Notes: generated from the sequence alone by a model not told the origin. A DNA stretch of 52,158 nt from an uncultured Pseudomonadota bacterium (GCA_903921785.1 CAIXRH010000221.1:1-52158), one strand, 5' to 3'. Positions 1-8,819 are shown, numbered from the stretch's first letter. Translations and numbers: made by a program.

Positions 1-290
1 CGGAGGGAGAAGGGGAGAAAGGCCCGCCCCACATCAACCTTGTGTTGAGACGAAGGGGCGCCGGCGGAAGGTCCCTCCCCTCCGGCCCGCCCCACGGCCT
101 GCAGCCAACGGCTCCGCCCCCGCCGCACCGCGGCAGGGATGCGGAGCGGGTGGCCGCGCAGCGGCCAGTCGGCGCTCCGCGCCGACCGAGGCGCTCCGCG
201 CCGAGCCCCGCAGCAGCCCGGCGACCGGCCTCCGGCCGGGCGGCCGCCGCCCTCGGCCTCCCTAAGGCCTAAAACCCAACGCCCCCCGCC
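1..290. repeat. Intergenic region downstream of ETF-QO with tri-loop palindromes
   Basis: No gene is seen here. The first 12 bases match, in reverse complement, the CTTCTCCCTCCG motif at about 3734-3745, so the window appears to open inside a copy of a dispersed repeat. Short perfect hairpins with 3-nt loops follow: TGGCCGC/GCGGCCA (151-167, loop GCA), GGCGC/GCGCC with loop TCC twice in tandem (171-183 and 190-202, 19-bp period), and CCGGCC/GGCCGG with loop TCC (225-239). They lie past the stop of the minus-strand ETF-QO gene, so they may act in 3' end formation or be REP-like elements. Confidence 0.6.
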
Positions 291-1964
291 TCAAAGAATC
301 CCATACTCCGGCCCCTGCCCGCCCTCCGGCGGCACCCAGGTGATGATCTGGTACGGGTCGCGGATGTCGCAGGTCTTGCAGTGGACGCAGTTGCTGAAGT
401 CGACGTGCATCTCCATGCGCCCGGTCTTGTCGTCGTGGTGCATGTTGTACACCTGGGCCGGACAGAAGCGGGTGCAGGGGTTGCCGTACTCTTCGGCGCA
501 CTGGGTGGCGCAGATGTTCTTGTCGACGATGTGGAGGTGCGCCGGCTGCTTCTCTTCGTGCTTGGTGCCGGAGAAGTACACGTCGGTGAGCTTGTCGACG
601 ATGTAGGTGCCGTCGTAGGTGATGTCGTCGCGGTTGGGGTACGGGTGCTGGCCGCGCACCGCCGCGTTCTTCCGCATGCCCTCGTAGTCGGCGTGGAACG
701 GCTTCTGCTCGCCGGGACCGAAGAACATCTGGAGGCCGACCGTGGCCATGCCGCCGATGACGCCCTTCTCCATCGCCGGGTGGAAGTTCTTGGTGGGCTC
801 CATCTCGGTGCGGATCCAGCTCGCGTCCACCTTCTCCTTGTAGACCTTCAGCACCTCCTCCGTGGGCTCGCCCTTCTTGAGCGCCTCGAAGGCGGCCTCG
901 GCGGCGAGCATGCCCGACTTCATCGAGAGGTGGATCCCCTTGATGCGGCCCGGGTTGAGGAAGCTCGCGCTGTCGCCCACGATCATCGCGCCGGGCGCGT
1001 AGAGCTTGGGCACCGAGCCCCAGCCGCCCACGGTGACCGCCTTGGCGCCGTACTTCACGACCTTGCCCTTGCCGAGCTTCGCGCGGATCGCCGGGTGGTC
1101 CTTGAACTTCTGCAGGAGGTAGTGGGCGTCCATCGCGGGGTCCTTCGCGTCGAGCCCCACGAGCATGCCCACGGCGTACCGATCGCCGGCCATGGAGTAG
1201 ATGAAGGTGCCGCCGAAGGTGTTCAGGTCGAGCGGGTAGCCGAAGCCGAGGATGACCTCGCCCTGCGTGACCGTGCCGGGCGGCATCTCGATGACCTCCT
1301 TCACCCCGACCTCGTAGGCCATGGGCTGGCTGTCCTTGCTCAGGTCGTAGCGGTTGATGAGCTGACGAGTGAGCGTGCCCCGAGGGCCCTCGCCGAGCAC
1401 CGTGACCTTCGCCATGATGTCGATGCCGGGCTCGAAGTTGGGCTTGGGCTGCCCGTCGGGGCCGATGCCCTTGTCGCCCGTGCGCACGCCGGTGACCACG
1501 CCGTTTTCGTAGAGGAGCTGGGTGCCGGCGAAGCCCGCGAAGAGCATCACGCCGCGCGCCTCGGCCTGCGCCGCCAGCCACTTCTGGAACTTGGCGATGG
1601 AGATGATCGGGTTGCCGTGATCTTCCATGCCCGGCGGCATCATCGGGGCGGGGATCGCCATCGTCTTGGTGAGGGTGAGGAACGTCTCCTTCTCGATGTA
1701 GCGCTCGAGGAAGGTGGGGTCCTGGCTCTTCCAGTCGGGGATCAGCTCGTCGAGCGCCGTGGGGTCGAGCACCGCGCCGGAGATGGCGTGGGCGCCGATC
1801 TCGGAGCCCTTGTCCATCAGGCCGATGGTGAGCTCGGGGAGCTTCGGCTCGGCGCCGGAGCTGTTGTGGGCGGAGATGAGGTCCATCAGGCGGATGGCGC
1901 CCGCGAGGCAGGCCGGGCCGCCCCCTACGAACAGGACGTCGACCGGCATCGTTTCGCGCTGCAT
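291..1964 (-). CDS. Electron transfer flavoprotein-ubiquinone oxidoreductase
   Basis: This 557-residue FAD and 4Fe-4S protein passes electrons from electron transfer flavoprotein to the quinone pool at the cytoplasmic membrane, as in fatty-acid and amino-acid oxidation. The N-terminus carries a dinucleotide-binding GGGPAC motif (residues 14-19). The C-terminal ferredoxin-like region has cluster cysteines C501, C526, C529 and C532, with the 25-3-3 spacing of the known family, in NPCTRFCPAQVY and NCVHCKTCDI. The C-terminal VPPEGGQGP motif is also typical. The ATG at 1964 is preceded by a GAGAGGA Shine-Dalgarno; the Met at residue 6 is a possible alternative. The gene is divergent from lspA. No ETF subunit genes are adjacent. 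Confidence 0.95.
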   Translation of the reverse strand: MQRETMPVDVLFVGGGPACLAGAIRLMDLISAHNSSGAEPKLPELTIGLMDKGSEIGAHAISGAVLDPTALDELIPDWKSQDPTFLERYIEKETFLTLTKTMAIPAPMMPPGMEDHGNPIISIAKFQKWLAAQAEARGVMLFAGFAGTQLLYENGVVTGVRTGDKGIGPDGQPKPNFEPGIDIMAKVTVLGEGPRGTLTRQLINRYDLSKDSQPMAYEVGVKEVIEMPPGTVTQGEVILGFGYPLDLNTFGGTFIYSMAGDRYAVGMLVGLDAKDPAMDAHYLLQKFKDHPAIRAKLGKGKVVKYGAKAVTVGGWGSVPKLYAPGAMIVGDSASFLNPGRIKGIHLSMKSGMLAAEAAFEALKKGEPTEEVLKVYKEKVDASWIRTEMEPTKNFHPAMEKGVIGGMATVGLQMFFGPGEQKPFHADYEGMRKNAAVRGQHPYPNRDDITYDGTYIVDKLTDVYFSGTKHEEKQPAHLHIVDKNICATQCAEEYGNPCTRFCPAQVYNMHHDDKTGRMEMHVDFSNCVHCKTCDIRDPYQIITWVPPEGGQGPEYGIL

Positions 1965-1986
1965 GAGCTTCCTCTCGGTGCCGCGC

Positions 1987-1992
1987 GGCCTA
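1987..1992 (-). promoter_or_regulatory. Putative -10 element of the ETF-QO gene
   Basis: On the minus strand this reads TAGGCC within GGGTTAGGCC, 22 nt before the ATG at 1964. It is the most AT-rich patch of the upstream region, and a GAGAGGA Shine-Dalgarno lies between it and the start. No clear -35 box is visible. Confidence 0.35.
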
Positions 1993-2185
1993 ACCCGCCC
2001 GCCGGCCGCCTGCTCCCCCCGCCGCCCCGGGCCGTTCGCCCGATGGACCGCAGGGCCGACGCCCAGGCGGGCACGGGCGGGCGTCTCGCGGCGGTCTCGC
2101 GGCGGAGGTCGTGCCGAGGCCGTCGCGCAGGGTCACACGTCGTCGCGGCGCTCGATCCGCTGTCGACGCGCCGTTGACCTCAGGC

Positions 2186-2191
2186 TATCGT
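2186..2191 (+). promoter_or_regulatory. Putative -10 element of lspA-lgt
   Basis: TATCGT lies 20 nt before the lspA ATG, with GAGGT between as a possible ribosome-binding site. The same hexamer at the same distance precedes the lipoprotein gene at 51508. TTGACC lies only 6 nt upstream of it and is too close to be its -35 box. Confidence 0.4.
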
Positions 2192-2211
2192 CGCGCCCGA
2201 GGTTGGTCCGG

Positions 2212-2781
2212 ATGTCGCCCAAGACCGTCATGTTCGCCGCCACCGCGTCCATCATGCTCGCGCTGGATCAGCTCTCCAAGATCTGGGTCCGCGCGAACCT
2301 CGCGGAGCACGAGGAGCGGTCGATCATCCCGCAGTTCCTCTCCCTGGCGCACGCCAAGAACAAGGGCGCGGCCTTCTCCGCGCTCGACAGCTTCGAGTAC
2401 CGTTACTGGGTGTTCTACGCGTTCACCGCGGTGGCCGTGGTGGTGATCGTCCAGGGGCTCCGCCAGCTCAAGTCGACCGACCGCTTCCAGTCCGCCGCCA
2501 TGGGCTTCATCTTCTCCGGCGCCATCGGCAACTTCATCGACCGGGTGATGCGCGGCGAGGTCACCGACATGGTGAAGGTGTACGCGGGCATGGAGCCGCT
2601 GAAGAGCTGGCTTCGCGCCAACGGTCCCGGCCACACCAACGTCTACCCGATCTGGAACATCGCGGACGCCGCGATCGTGATCGGCGTGAGCATGTTCGCG
2701 ATCAGCTACTGGCTGGAGAAGAAGGAGACGGTGGAGGCGCCCACGGGCAAGCCGGCCGCCGGGTCCGCGGCCGCCGAGTAA
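2212..2781 (+). CDS. lspA: Prolipoprotein signal peptidase (signal peptidase II)
   Basis: This 189-residue inner-membrane aspartyl protease cuts the signal peptide from prolipoproteins after Lgt has modified the lipobox Cys. The catalytic aspartates fit D119 (in NFIDRVMRGEVTD) and D152 (in WNIADAAIVIG). The N-terminal motif LALDQLSK is typical. About 20 extra residues between the two catalytic segments (around 123-144) are longer than usual. The open frame runs further upstream, but the family N-terminus begins at this ATG, which has a TATCGT element 20 nt before it. lgt starts 2 bp after the stop, so the two lipoprotein-maturation enzymes form an operon. That fits the many lipoproteins in the window. 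Confidence 0.95.
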   Translation: MSPKTVMFAATASIMLALDQLSKIWVRANLAEHEERSIIPQFLSLAHAKNKGAAFSALDSFEYRYWVFYAFTAVAVVVIVQGLRQLKSTDRFQSAAMGFIFSGAIGNFIDRVMRGEVTDMVKVYAGMEPLKSWLRANGPGHTNVYPIWNIADAAIVIGVSMFAISYWLEKKETVEAPTGKPAAGSAAAE

Positions 2782-2783
2782 CG

Positions 2784-3572
2784 ATGCACCCGGTGATGTT
2801 CCACGTCGGCACCTTCGCGGTGCCGACCTACGGCTTCATGCTGGCCACCGGGTTGTTCCTGGGCTTGCTCTATGGAACGGCGCAGCTCCGTCGCGACGGC
2901 CAGGACCCCGAGTGGGGCTGGGACCTCGGCATCCTCGCGATGTTCGGCGGGGTGGTCGGCGGGCGCGCCGAGTACGTCCGCACCCACTTCGAACGATTCG
3001 TGGCGAAGCCCGTCGAGATGTTCGCCCTGCGCGACGGCGGCATGGTCTTCTACGGCGGCCTCCTCCTCTCCATCGCGATGTACCTGCTGTACGCCCGCTG
3101 GCGGAAGGTCTCGTCGCTCGTCCTCTTCGACGCCATGGCGCCGTCCGTCGCCTTCGGCCACGCCATCGGCCGCTTCGGCTGCCTCGGCGCGGGGTGCTGC
3201 TACGGCCAGGCCACCGATGGGGCCTGGGCGATCACGTTCCCTTCCGGCGCGATCGCCCCGGCGGGCGTTCCCCGGATTCCCACTCAGGTGCACGAGATCC
3301 TCTTCAACGCGGCGCTCGGGCTGTTCCTGGTTTTCATGCCCCGCCGATTCGTCGGCCAGCGCTTCGTGATGCTCCTCACGCTCTACCCGATCTTCCGCTC
3401 CATCAACGAGCTCTTCCGCGGGGACGAGGAACGCGGCCGCCTCTTCGGCACGGCCATCACCAACGGCGAGGCCACCTCGGCGCTGCTGGTGCTGGTGGCG
3501 ATCGCCATCGCGGTCTACGCCTCGCGACGGTATCCGCTGTCCGTCGGCGGGGTCGCCACGCCAAAGGCCTGA
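2784..3572 (+). CDS. lgt: Phosphatidylglycerol-prolipoprotein diacylglyceryl transferase
   Basis: This 262-residue polytopic membrane enzyme transfers diacylglycerol from phosphatidylglycerol to the lipobox Cys, the first step of lipoprotein maturation. The signature GHAIGRFGCLGAGCC (residues 125-139) contains the family HxxxGRxGC core, with H126 and R130. The GGRAEYV segment near residue 60 and the GGMVFYGG segment near 86-92 match other conserved loops. In the last one, E. coli Lgt has His where Tyr stands here (Y90), so the second half of that motif deviates. The start lies 2 bp behind lspA, so the pair is almost certainly co-transcribed. No terminator is obvious before the repeat array. 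Confidence 0.95.
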   Translation: MHPVMFHVGTFAVPTYGFMLATGLFLGLLYGTAQLRRDGQDPEWGWDLGILAMFGGVVGGRAEYVRTHFERFVAKPVEMFALRDGGMVFYGGLLLSIAMYLLYARWRKVSSLVLFDAMAPSVAFGHAIGRFGCLGAGCCYGQATDGAWAITFPSGAIAPAGVPRIPTQVHEILFNAALGLFLVFMPRRFVGQRFVMLLTLYPIFRSINELFRGDEERGRLFGTAITNGEATSALLVLVAIAIAVYASRRYPLSVGGVATPKA

Positions 3573-3832
3573 GGTCGATCCCCGATCTGGGCGATGCGCT
3601 GGGCCCGGTCCGCGAGGTCGCGTAGGGTCCGGCGCGCATCGCGGCGCCGCGGGGGCGATCCATCTGTGACGGGGAGCGGCGGCCGCGGCGTCTTCGTCGT
3701 CATCAAACCTCGACATGAGTGCGAACTTCCTACCCTTCTCCCTCCGGGAGAAGGTGGCGCGCAGCGCCGGATGAGGGGACTTACAGCGACCCGAGCCCGG
3801 TGGCGCCGCTCCGGCGCCCACCGCCGCCCCCC
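3573..3832. other. Intergenic region with a dispersed hairpin element
   Basis: No gene is supported. Around 3731-3775 the sequence holds CCTTCTCCCTCC and GGGAGAAGG, which form a stem, followed by GGCGCGCAGCGCCGGATGAGGGG. Elements of this look (apparent peptides reading LRATFSRREK on the other strand) are common intergenic palindromic repeats in Proteobacteria. The same 12-mer is at the very start of the window. The remainder is GC-rich linker leading into the tandem array. Confidence 0.5.
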
Positions 3833-4375
3833 GCCGAGCAGAAGTCGCCGAGGTCGGGGCAAACGTCGCCACTTGTGCACCCTTCGCGGCCTCCGGGCGC
3901 TCACAACTGCCCGAGGTTCACGAACCTCCGCGCGTTGCGCACGGCCGCGGAGGCGATCGCGGCGCCCCGGAGGCCGCAGACGCCTCCGCCGCGCCCACCG
4001 CCGCCCCTCGCCGAGCAGAAGTCGCCGAGGTCGGGGCAATCGTCGCCACTTGTGAGCGGTTCGCCGCCTCCAAGCGTGCACAACTGCCCGAGGCCCACCA
4101 ACCTCCGCGCGTTGTGCACGGCCGCGGAGGCGATCGCGGCGCCCCGGAGGCCGCAGACGCCTCCGCCGCGCCCACCGCCGCCCCCCCCGCCGAGCAGAAG
4201 TCGCCGAGGTCGGGGCAACCGTCGCCACTTGTGCACCCTTCGCGGCCTCCGGGCGCTCACAACTGCCCGAGGTTCACGAACCTCCGCGCGTTGTGCACGG
4301 CCGCGGAGGCCGGTGGCGCCGCTGCGGCGGCGGCCGGCGCCCGCCGCCGAGCAGAAGTCGCCGAGGTCGGGGCAA
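3833..4375. repeat. Tandem array of about 178-bp units with nested hairpins
   Basis: Units begin with the same 30-base anchor (starting GCCGAGCAGAAGTCGCC) at 3833, 4010, 4189 and 4346, spacing 177, 179 and 157 bp. The fourth copy is only about 30 bp. Each complete unit carries a nested inverted repeat: outer arms CACAAC and GTTGTG, inner arms GAGGTT and AACCTC around a 4-nt loop (3902-3939, 4079-4116, 4258-4295). In unit 2 the outer arms extend to 9 bp. Substitutions between units (GTTGCG in unit 1, GAGGCC in unit 2) break pairing on the plus strand but leave G-U pairs in a minus-strand RNA. No convincing protein is encoded. Confidence 0.8.
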
Positions 4376-4625
4376 CCGCCGCCCCCTCAGTGCCGCGTAG
4401 GCTGCGCGCCACCTCGGCTGCCGCGCCATCGCCCGCGTCGTCGCCGACCCTCCCGCGGCGAGATCCACGACCACTCACGACGCCTTCCTTGCGGGGAACC
4501 CGGCGGCGACGTGCTTTGGTGAGCGCCGCGCCGCCCCTCCGGAGCTCCCCGGAGGCGGTCCCCACGGTGGCCGCCGCCGTCCACGCCCGGAAGCGCTCGG
4601 GTACCCTCCCTGGCGAGAGGACCCC
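4376..4625. other. GC-rich spacer and 5' region of the membrane-protein gene
   Basis: No gene is seen. The only recognisable signals are TACCCT at 4602-4607, a putative -10 element 18 nt before the ATG at 4626, and GAGAGGA at about 4615-4621, a good Shine-Dalgarno. Confidence 0.4.
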
Positions 4626-5906
4626 ATGCTCCACACGCTCCCCCTGCTCCTGCCGCTGCTCACCTCGGCTTTGGCCCAGGACGAACAGCCCGTCGAGCCG
4701 TCCACCACCTCCGCCGAAGTGGGGAGCCCCGAAGCGGCCGCGCCGTCGGCTGACGCGCCCGTAGCGCCCGCCGCTCCCGCCGCCGCTCCCGCCGCCGAAG
4801 ACACCAGGGTGCGCACGACCAAGGTCGACATCATCGCCAAGCGTTCGTCGGCCTACCTCTACGACATGGTCCAGCTCCACGTCGACCACCTTCAGGGCGC
4901 CATCGAAGAGGCCAACGGCGCCACCTGCGACGGGCTGGTGCTGTTCATCGACGGGTACCCGATCACCCAGAACCCCCCGAAGAGCTGCGATCCCGACACC
5001 GGGATCATCAGCTTCGTCCTCGACCGCAACAACGAGAATGACCACAACTGGAACCTCATCCTCGGCGAGCCCAAGGGCTTCACCAAGGACGTCGCGGTCA
5101 CCATCGGCAGCTCCGACACCCGGTTCTACGCGTCGGCCGCGAAGATGAACCTCACGGTGCTCCCGAAGGGCTGGTTCTACACCTGGGTGGTCATCGCCTT
5201 CGTCACGATCGCCCTGGTGAACTACCTCGCGCTGAAGACGCCGCTGCTCCGCGAGCCCACGCGCGGCGGCAGGGTGCCCGCGACCGAGATGCCGTTCAGC
5301 CTCGCCCGCACCCAGCAGGCGTTCTGGCTGGTGCTCTCGGGCCTCGCCTACCTCTTCGTCTTCCTCATGACCTGGGACGTCGACACCTTCTCCCCCTCCG
5401 TGCTCGCGCTCGTGCTCGTCAGCAGCGGCACGGTGGTCGGCGCGGAGATGATCGACCAGAAGAAAGAACGCGGCCTCCACCAGCAGCACCGGGAGCTCGA
5501 GGACGCCGCCGCCCGCTCGCCCGCCAGCGAACGGGTGAAGCGCGCCAGGGAGCGGGTGGCCCGGGCCATCGCTCGCCAGCCGTCGAAGGGCTTCTTCTTT
5601 GACCTGCTCTCCGACGGCAACGCCGTGAGCCTCCAGCGCGCCCAGGTGGCCGGGTGGACCATCATCCTCGGCTGGGTCTTCGTCCGCTCGGTCTACGCCG
5701 ACCTCACCATGCCCGAGTTCAGCGAGACCATGCTCGCGCTCATGGGCGTCTCCTCGGGCACCTACCTCGCGGGCAAAAGTGCGGAGGGCAAGCTCCCCGA
5801 GTCCGGCACCACCGCGGCCGGCGACGCCCCGCCGCCCGTCGACCCGGGCCCGGCTACCGAGGGACCGGCCGGCGACGTCGACGCTTCGAGCGGCACCACG
5901 AGCTGA
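4626..5906 (+). CDS. Membrane protein with duplicated SSGT motif, function unknown
   Basis: This 426-residue envelope protein has a signal peptide (cleavage near residue 17, ALA|Q), an Ala/Pro/Glu-rich linker, a soluble domain at about 58-180, then several membrane segments. The membrane part looks internally duplicated. One half has SLARTQQAFWLVLSGLAYLF followed by LVSSGTVVGAE; the other has SLQRAQVAGWTIILGWVFV followed by LMGVSSGTYLAGK. I recognise this Q-W then SSGT pattern as a recurring bacterial membrane family without a known function. A charged, probably helical stretch (about 275-320) separates the halves, and the C-terminal 40 residues are Gly/Pro/Thr-rich. The gene has its own Shine-Dalgarno (GAGAGGA). 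Confidence 0.75.
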   Translation: MLHTLPLLLPLLTSALAQDEQPVEPSTTSAEVGSPEAAAPSADAPVAPAAPAAAPAAEDTRVRTTKVDIIAKRSSAYLYDMVQLHVDHLQGAIEEANGATCDGLVLFIDGYPITQNPPKSCDPDTGIISFVLDRNNENDHNWNLILGEPKGFTKDVAVTIGSSDTRFYASAAKMNLTVLPKGWFYTWVVIAFVTIALVNYLALKTPLLREPTRGGRVPATEMPFSLARTQQAFWLVLSGLAYLFVFLMTWDVDTFSPSVLALVLVSSGTVVGAEMIDQKKERGLHQQHRELEDAAARSPASERVKRARERVARAIARQPSKGFFFDLLSDGNAVSLQRAQVAGWTIILGWVFVRSVYADLTMPEFSETMLALMGVSSGTYLAGKSAEGKLPESGTTAAGDAPPPVDPGPATEGPAGDVDASSGTTS

Positions 5907-6103
5907 CGGCGCGGCGCCCGTGGCGGAGCGCGCGTCGTAGCCGCGGCCGCCCCGCCGGTCCGACCGCCCCGCCGCGCCATTCTCGCCCCGGCGGCTCCTC
6001 GACCGCGGCGCGCCCAGTCGGCAGGCCGGTGGGGCACCACCCGCCCCTCGACAGGCCGGCAGGCAGGCCCGCCCGCCCCCTCCCCCCGCGTTAGCCGCCC
6101 GCC
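5907..6103. other. Intergenic region before recQ
   Basis: This is a 197-bp, very GC-rich stretch with short CGGCAGGC-type direct repeats and no gene. The only AT-rich patch is GCGTTAGCCG just before recQ; TAGCCG (6092-6097) ends 6 nt before the ATG. I see no Shine-Dalgarno, so recQ may be translated from a leaderless transcript. Confidence 0.4.
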
Positions 6104-8317
6104 ATGCAGGACGTCCTCACCCGGTACTGGGGGTTCGACACCCTCCGCCCCCTCCAGTCGGAGGCGGTGGCGGCGGCGCGTGCGGGGCGCGACTCGCTGG
6201 TTGTGCTGCCCACCGGCGGCGGGAAGTCCCTGTGCTACCAGCTCCCGCCGCTCCTCCGCGGGGCCGACGAGCCGTCCCTCACCGTGGTGGTGTCGCCGCT
6301 CATCGCCCTGATGAAGGACCAGGTCGACGGGCTGGTGCTCGGCGGGTACCCGGCGGCGGCCCTCCACGGGGCGGTTCCGGCCAACGAGGCGGCCGAGGCG
6401 CGGCGTGGCGTCGAACGTGGCACGATCAAGCTGCTCTACGTCTCTCCGGAGCGCCTGCTGAGCGAGGGCTTCCTCGGCTGGTTGTCGCGTCAGCGCGTGG
6501 CCGCCCTGGCGATCGACGAAGCGCACTGCATCAGCCAGTGGGGCCACGACTTCCGCCCGGAGTACCGTCGCCTCGCCGAAGTGCGCGAGGCGCTCCCGGA
6601 CATCCCGGTGCACGCCTTCACCGCCACCGCCACGCCGCGGGTGCGGGAGGACATCGCCGCGCAGCTCCAGATGCGCGACCCGGCGATGCTCGTCGGCACC
6701 TTCGACAGGCCGAACCTCACCTACCGGGTGCTCCCGCGGGTGGGCAACGGAGAGGCGCAGGTGGAGGCGGTGCTCCGTCGCCACGCCGGGGAAGCCGCCA
6801 TCGTCTACTGCATCTCCCGTAAGCAGACCGAGTCGCTCGCCGACCACCTCTCTGCACGTGGCTTCTCGGCCGCGGCCTACCACGCCGGCCTCGACGTCGG
6901 CCGTCGCTCCCAGGTGCAGGAAGACTTCCTGGACGAACGCCTCGACGTGGTCGTCGCCACCGTGGCGTTCGGCATGGGCATCGATCGGGGGGACGTCCGC
7001 GCGGTGGTGCACGCGTCGATGCCGAAGTCGGTCGAGGCCTACCAGCAGGAGACCGGCCGCGCCGGCCGCGACGGCCTCCCGGCCGAGTGTGTGCTCCTCT
7101 ACTCCTCGGCCGACGCCGTGAAGTGGTCCCAGCTCATGGAGCGCTCCGCCGCCGAGGCCGACGTCCCCGTCGCCGTCGTCCGCGCCCAACGCGACCTGCT
7201 CTTCCAGATGCAGCGCTTCGCCGCCAGCGCCCGCTGCCGTCACCAGTCGCTCTCCGCCTACTTCGGGCAAGAGCTCCAGGGCGATTGCGGCGGCTGCGAC
7301 GTCTGCAACCAGGAGCTCGAGGAGTTCCCCGACTCGACCACCGTCGCCCGCAAGATCCTCTCCTGCGTGGCCCGCCTCCGCGATCCCTACGGCGCCGCCT
7401 ACATCGCCGACGTGCTCCGCGGCTCAAACCAGGCCAAGGTCATCCAGCGCAGCCACCACCTGCTCTCCACCTACGGCCTCCTCCGCGACGTCGACAAGGA
7501 CACCCTGGTCTCCCTCATCGACCAGCTCGTGGACCTCGGCGCCCTCCTCCGCGACGAAGGCGACTACCCCACGATCCGCCTCACCCACACCGCCACGCCC
7601 ATCCTCCGCGGGGATGTGCCGGTGCGGCTCGTCCGGGTGCGCCCGCCCGAGGAGCTCGTCGCCACCGACCAGCGGCGGAAGAAGGCCCAGGGCGCGGCGC
7701 TCGGCCCGGAGGAGCAGGCAGTTTTCGACGATCTCCGGGCGCTCCGCCGCCAGCTCGCGTCGGAGCGCGGGGTGCCGCCGTACGTCATCTTCGGGGACGC
7801 GCCGCTCATGGAGATGGCGCGTCGGCGGCCGAGCTCCCTCGCCGGCTTCGCCGCGATCAAGGGCGTCGGCGCCGCGAAGCTCGACCAGCTCGGCGAGCGC
7901 TTCCTCGCCGCCATCGAGACCTCCGCCGCCGCGCGCGGCCTCGCCCTCGACCCGGGCGCCTCCCCTCGCCTGAGCGCTCCGCTCGGCGCGCCCGCGAAGG
8001 CGCCCGAGCCCCGCGGCCCCACCGGCGCCCGTGCCGCGGCCTCCGTCCTCTTCGCGCGCGGCGTCGCCATCGCCGACGTGGCCACCACCCTCGACCGCGC
8101 CCCCGGCACCGTCGTGCAGTACCTCGTGGAGTGGATCGAGCAGGAACAGCCCGTCACCGTCTCCGCCTGGGTGGACGACGCCACGCTCGCCCGCGTGCGC
8201 GAAGCGGCCGCCGGAATGGACAGCGATCGAGTGCGGCCCGTCTTCGAGTCCCTCGGCGGCACGGTCGACTACGACCAGCTCCGGGTGGCGATGGCGTGGT
8301 TGCGGACGGGGGCCTAG
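6104..8317 (+). CDS. recQ: ATP-dependent DNA helicase RecQ
   Basis: This 737-residue superfamily 2, 3'-5' DNA helicase acts in recombination and replication-fork repair. Walker A PTGGGKS is at residues 36-42 and the DEAH box at 138-141, followed by the aromatic-rich CISQWGHDFRPEY loop. Motif VI reads QETGRAGRDG. Zinc-binding cysteines lie at about 377-402 (CRH then CGGCDVC), followed by the RQC winged helix. An HRDC domain spans about 530-607, and a C-terminal helix-turn-helix-like domain about 630-737. The length exceeds the E. coli enzyme (about 610) because of this last domain, as in many longer RecQs. The gene converges on the small membrane protein gene with only 7 bp between. Confidence 0.95.
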   Translation: MQDVLTRYWGFDTLRPLQSEAVAAARAGRDSLVVLPTGGGKSLCYQLPPLLRGADEPSLTVVVSPLIALMKDQVDGLVLGGYPAAALHGAVPANEAAEARRGVERGTIKLLYVSPERLLSEGFLGWLSRQRVAALAIDEAHCISQWGHDFRPEYRRLAEVREALPDIPVHAFTATATPRVREDIAAQLQMRDPAMLVGTFDRPNLTYRVLPRVGNGEAQVEAVLRRHAGEAAIVYCISRKQTESLADHLSARGFSAAAYHAGLDVGRRSQVQEDFLDERLDVVVATVAFGMGIDRGDVRAVVHASMPKSVEAYQQETGRAGRDGLPAECVLLYSSADAVKWSQLMERSAAEADVPVAVVRAQRDLLFQMQRFAASARCRHQSLSAYFGQELQGDCGGCDVCNQELEEFPDSTTVARKILSCVARLRDPYGAAYIADVLRGSNQAKVIQRSHHLLSTYGLLRDVDKDTLVSLIDQLVDLGALLRDEGDYPTIRLTHTATPILRGDVPVRLVRVRPPEELVATDQRRKKAQGAALGPEEQAVFDDLRALRRQLASERGVPPYVIFGDAPLMEMARRRPSSLAGFAAIKGVGAAKLDQLGERFLAAIETSAAARGLALDPGASPRLSAPLGAPAKAPEPRGPTGARAAASVLFARGVAIADVATTLDRAPGTVVQYLVEWIEQEQPVTVSAWVDDATLARVREAAAGMDSDRVRPVFESLGGTVDYDQLRVAMAWLRTGA

Positions 8318-8324
8318 GCGAGCC

Positions 8325-8813
8325 TCAGATCACCCCCGCCGCCGCCAGGGCCAGCCCGAGCACCTCGGCGAGCGCGTAGATCGCGAAGGCGCCGAGCGAG
8401 ATCGCGATCCGCAGGCCGCTGGCGCGGCCGACGAGCAGGTTCACCAGCCCCCCGACCCAGCACATCATCATCACCGGCGTGCAGAAGTCGCCGGTGGAGA
8501 CGGCCAGGCCACCCATGAGGAGCAGCCCGAGCACCGCGCGGACGATCGCCCAGGTCCGCCACCGCAGGCTCCCGTTGAGGAGGGAGCCGCCGATCACCAG
8601 GTCGAAGAGGATGGGCAAGGGGGAGGTGCCGATCGGCCCGTTCGACTTGATCAGCACCCCCTCGGCGATCACCAGCAGCGTGTTCACCAACATCAGCAGC
8701 CCGGCGATCTTGTAGGGGTGGCGCCAGAACGGCAGATCGTCGAGCGGCTCCTCCTCCACCGGGGCGGGGAGTGGGCTCGAAGGGAGGGGCGTCCAACCGG
8801 GAACGTCAGCCAT
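8325..8813 (-). CDS. Small polytopic membrane protein, unknown
   Basis: This 162-residue protein has an acidic, Pro-rich N-terminus (residues 1-30, including EEEPLDDLPFWRHP) and about four hydrophobic segments near 35-55, 67-82, 91-108 and 116-158. I do not recognise the family. The ATG at 8813 has TATCCT 6 nt upstream on the minus strand, placing a predicted transcription start at or near the start codon. The stop is 7 bp from the recQ stop, so the genes are convergent without room for a terminator. Confidence 0.7.
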   Translation of the reverse strand: MADVPGWTPLPSSPLPAPVEEEPLDDLPFWRHPYKIAGLLMLVNTLLVIAEGVLIKSNGPIGTSPLPILFDLVIGGSLLNGSLRWRTWAIVRAVLGLLLMGGLAVSTGDFCTPVMMMCWVGGLVNLLVGRASGLRIAISLGAFAIYALAEVLGLALAAAGVI

Positions 8814-8819
8814 CCACGG

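Noticed and set aside
2174-2191. Classical -35/-10 promoter TTGACC plus TATCGT before lspA
   Set aside because: The spacing between the two boxes is only 6 bp, far from 16-18, so TTGACC is probably chance.
3833-4375. CRISPR array
   Set aside because: Units are about 178 bp and similar over their whole length, without 25-40 bp repeats and unique spacers.
3573-4625. Small proteins in the repeat region
   Set aside because: All frames give low-complexity Arg/Pro/Ala sequences without consistent third-position bias, and the same peptides recur only because the DNA repeats.
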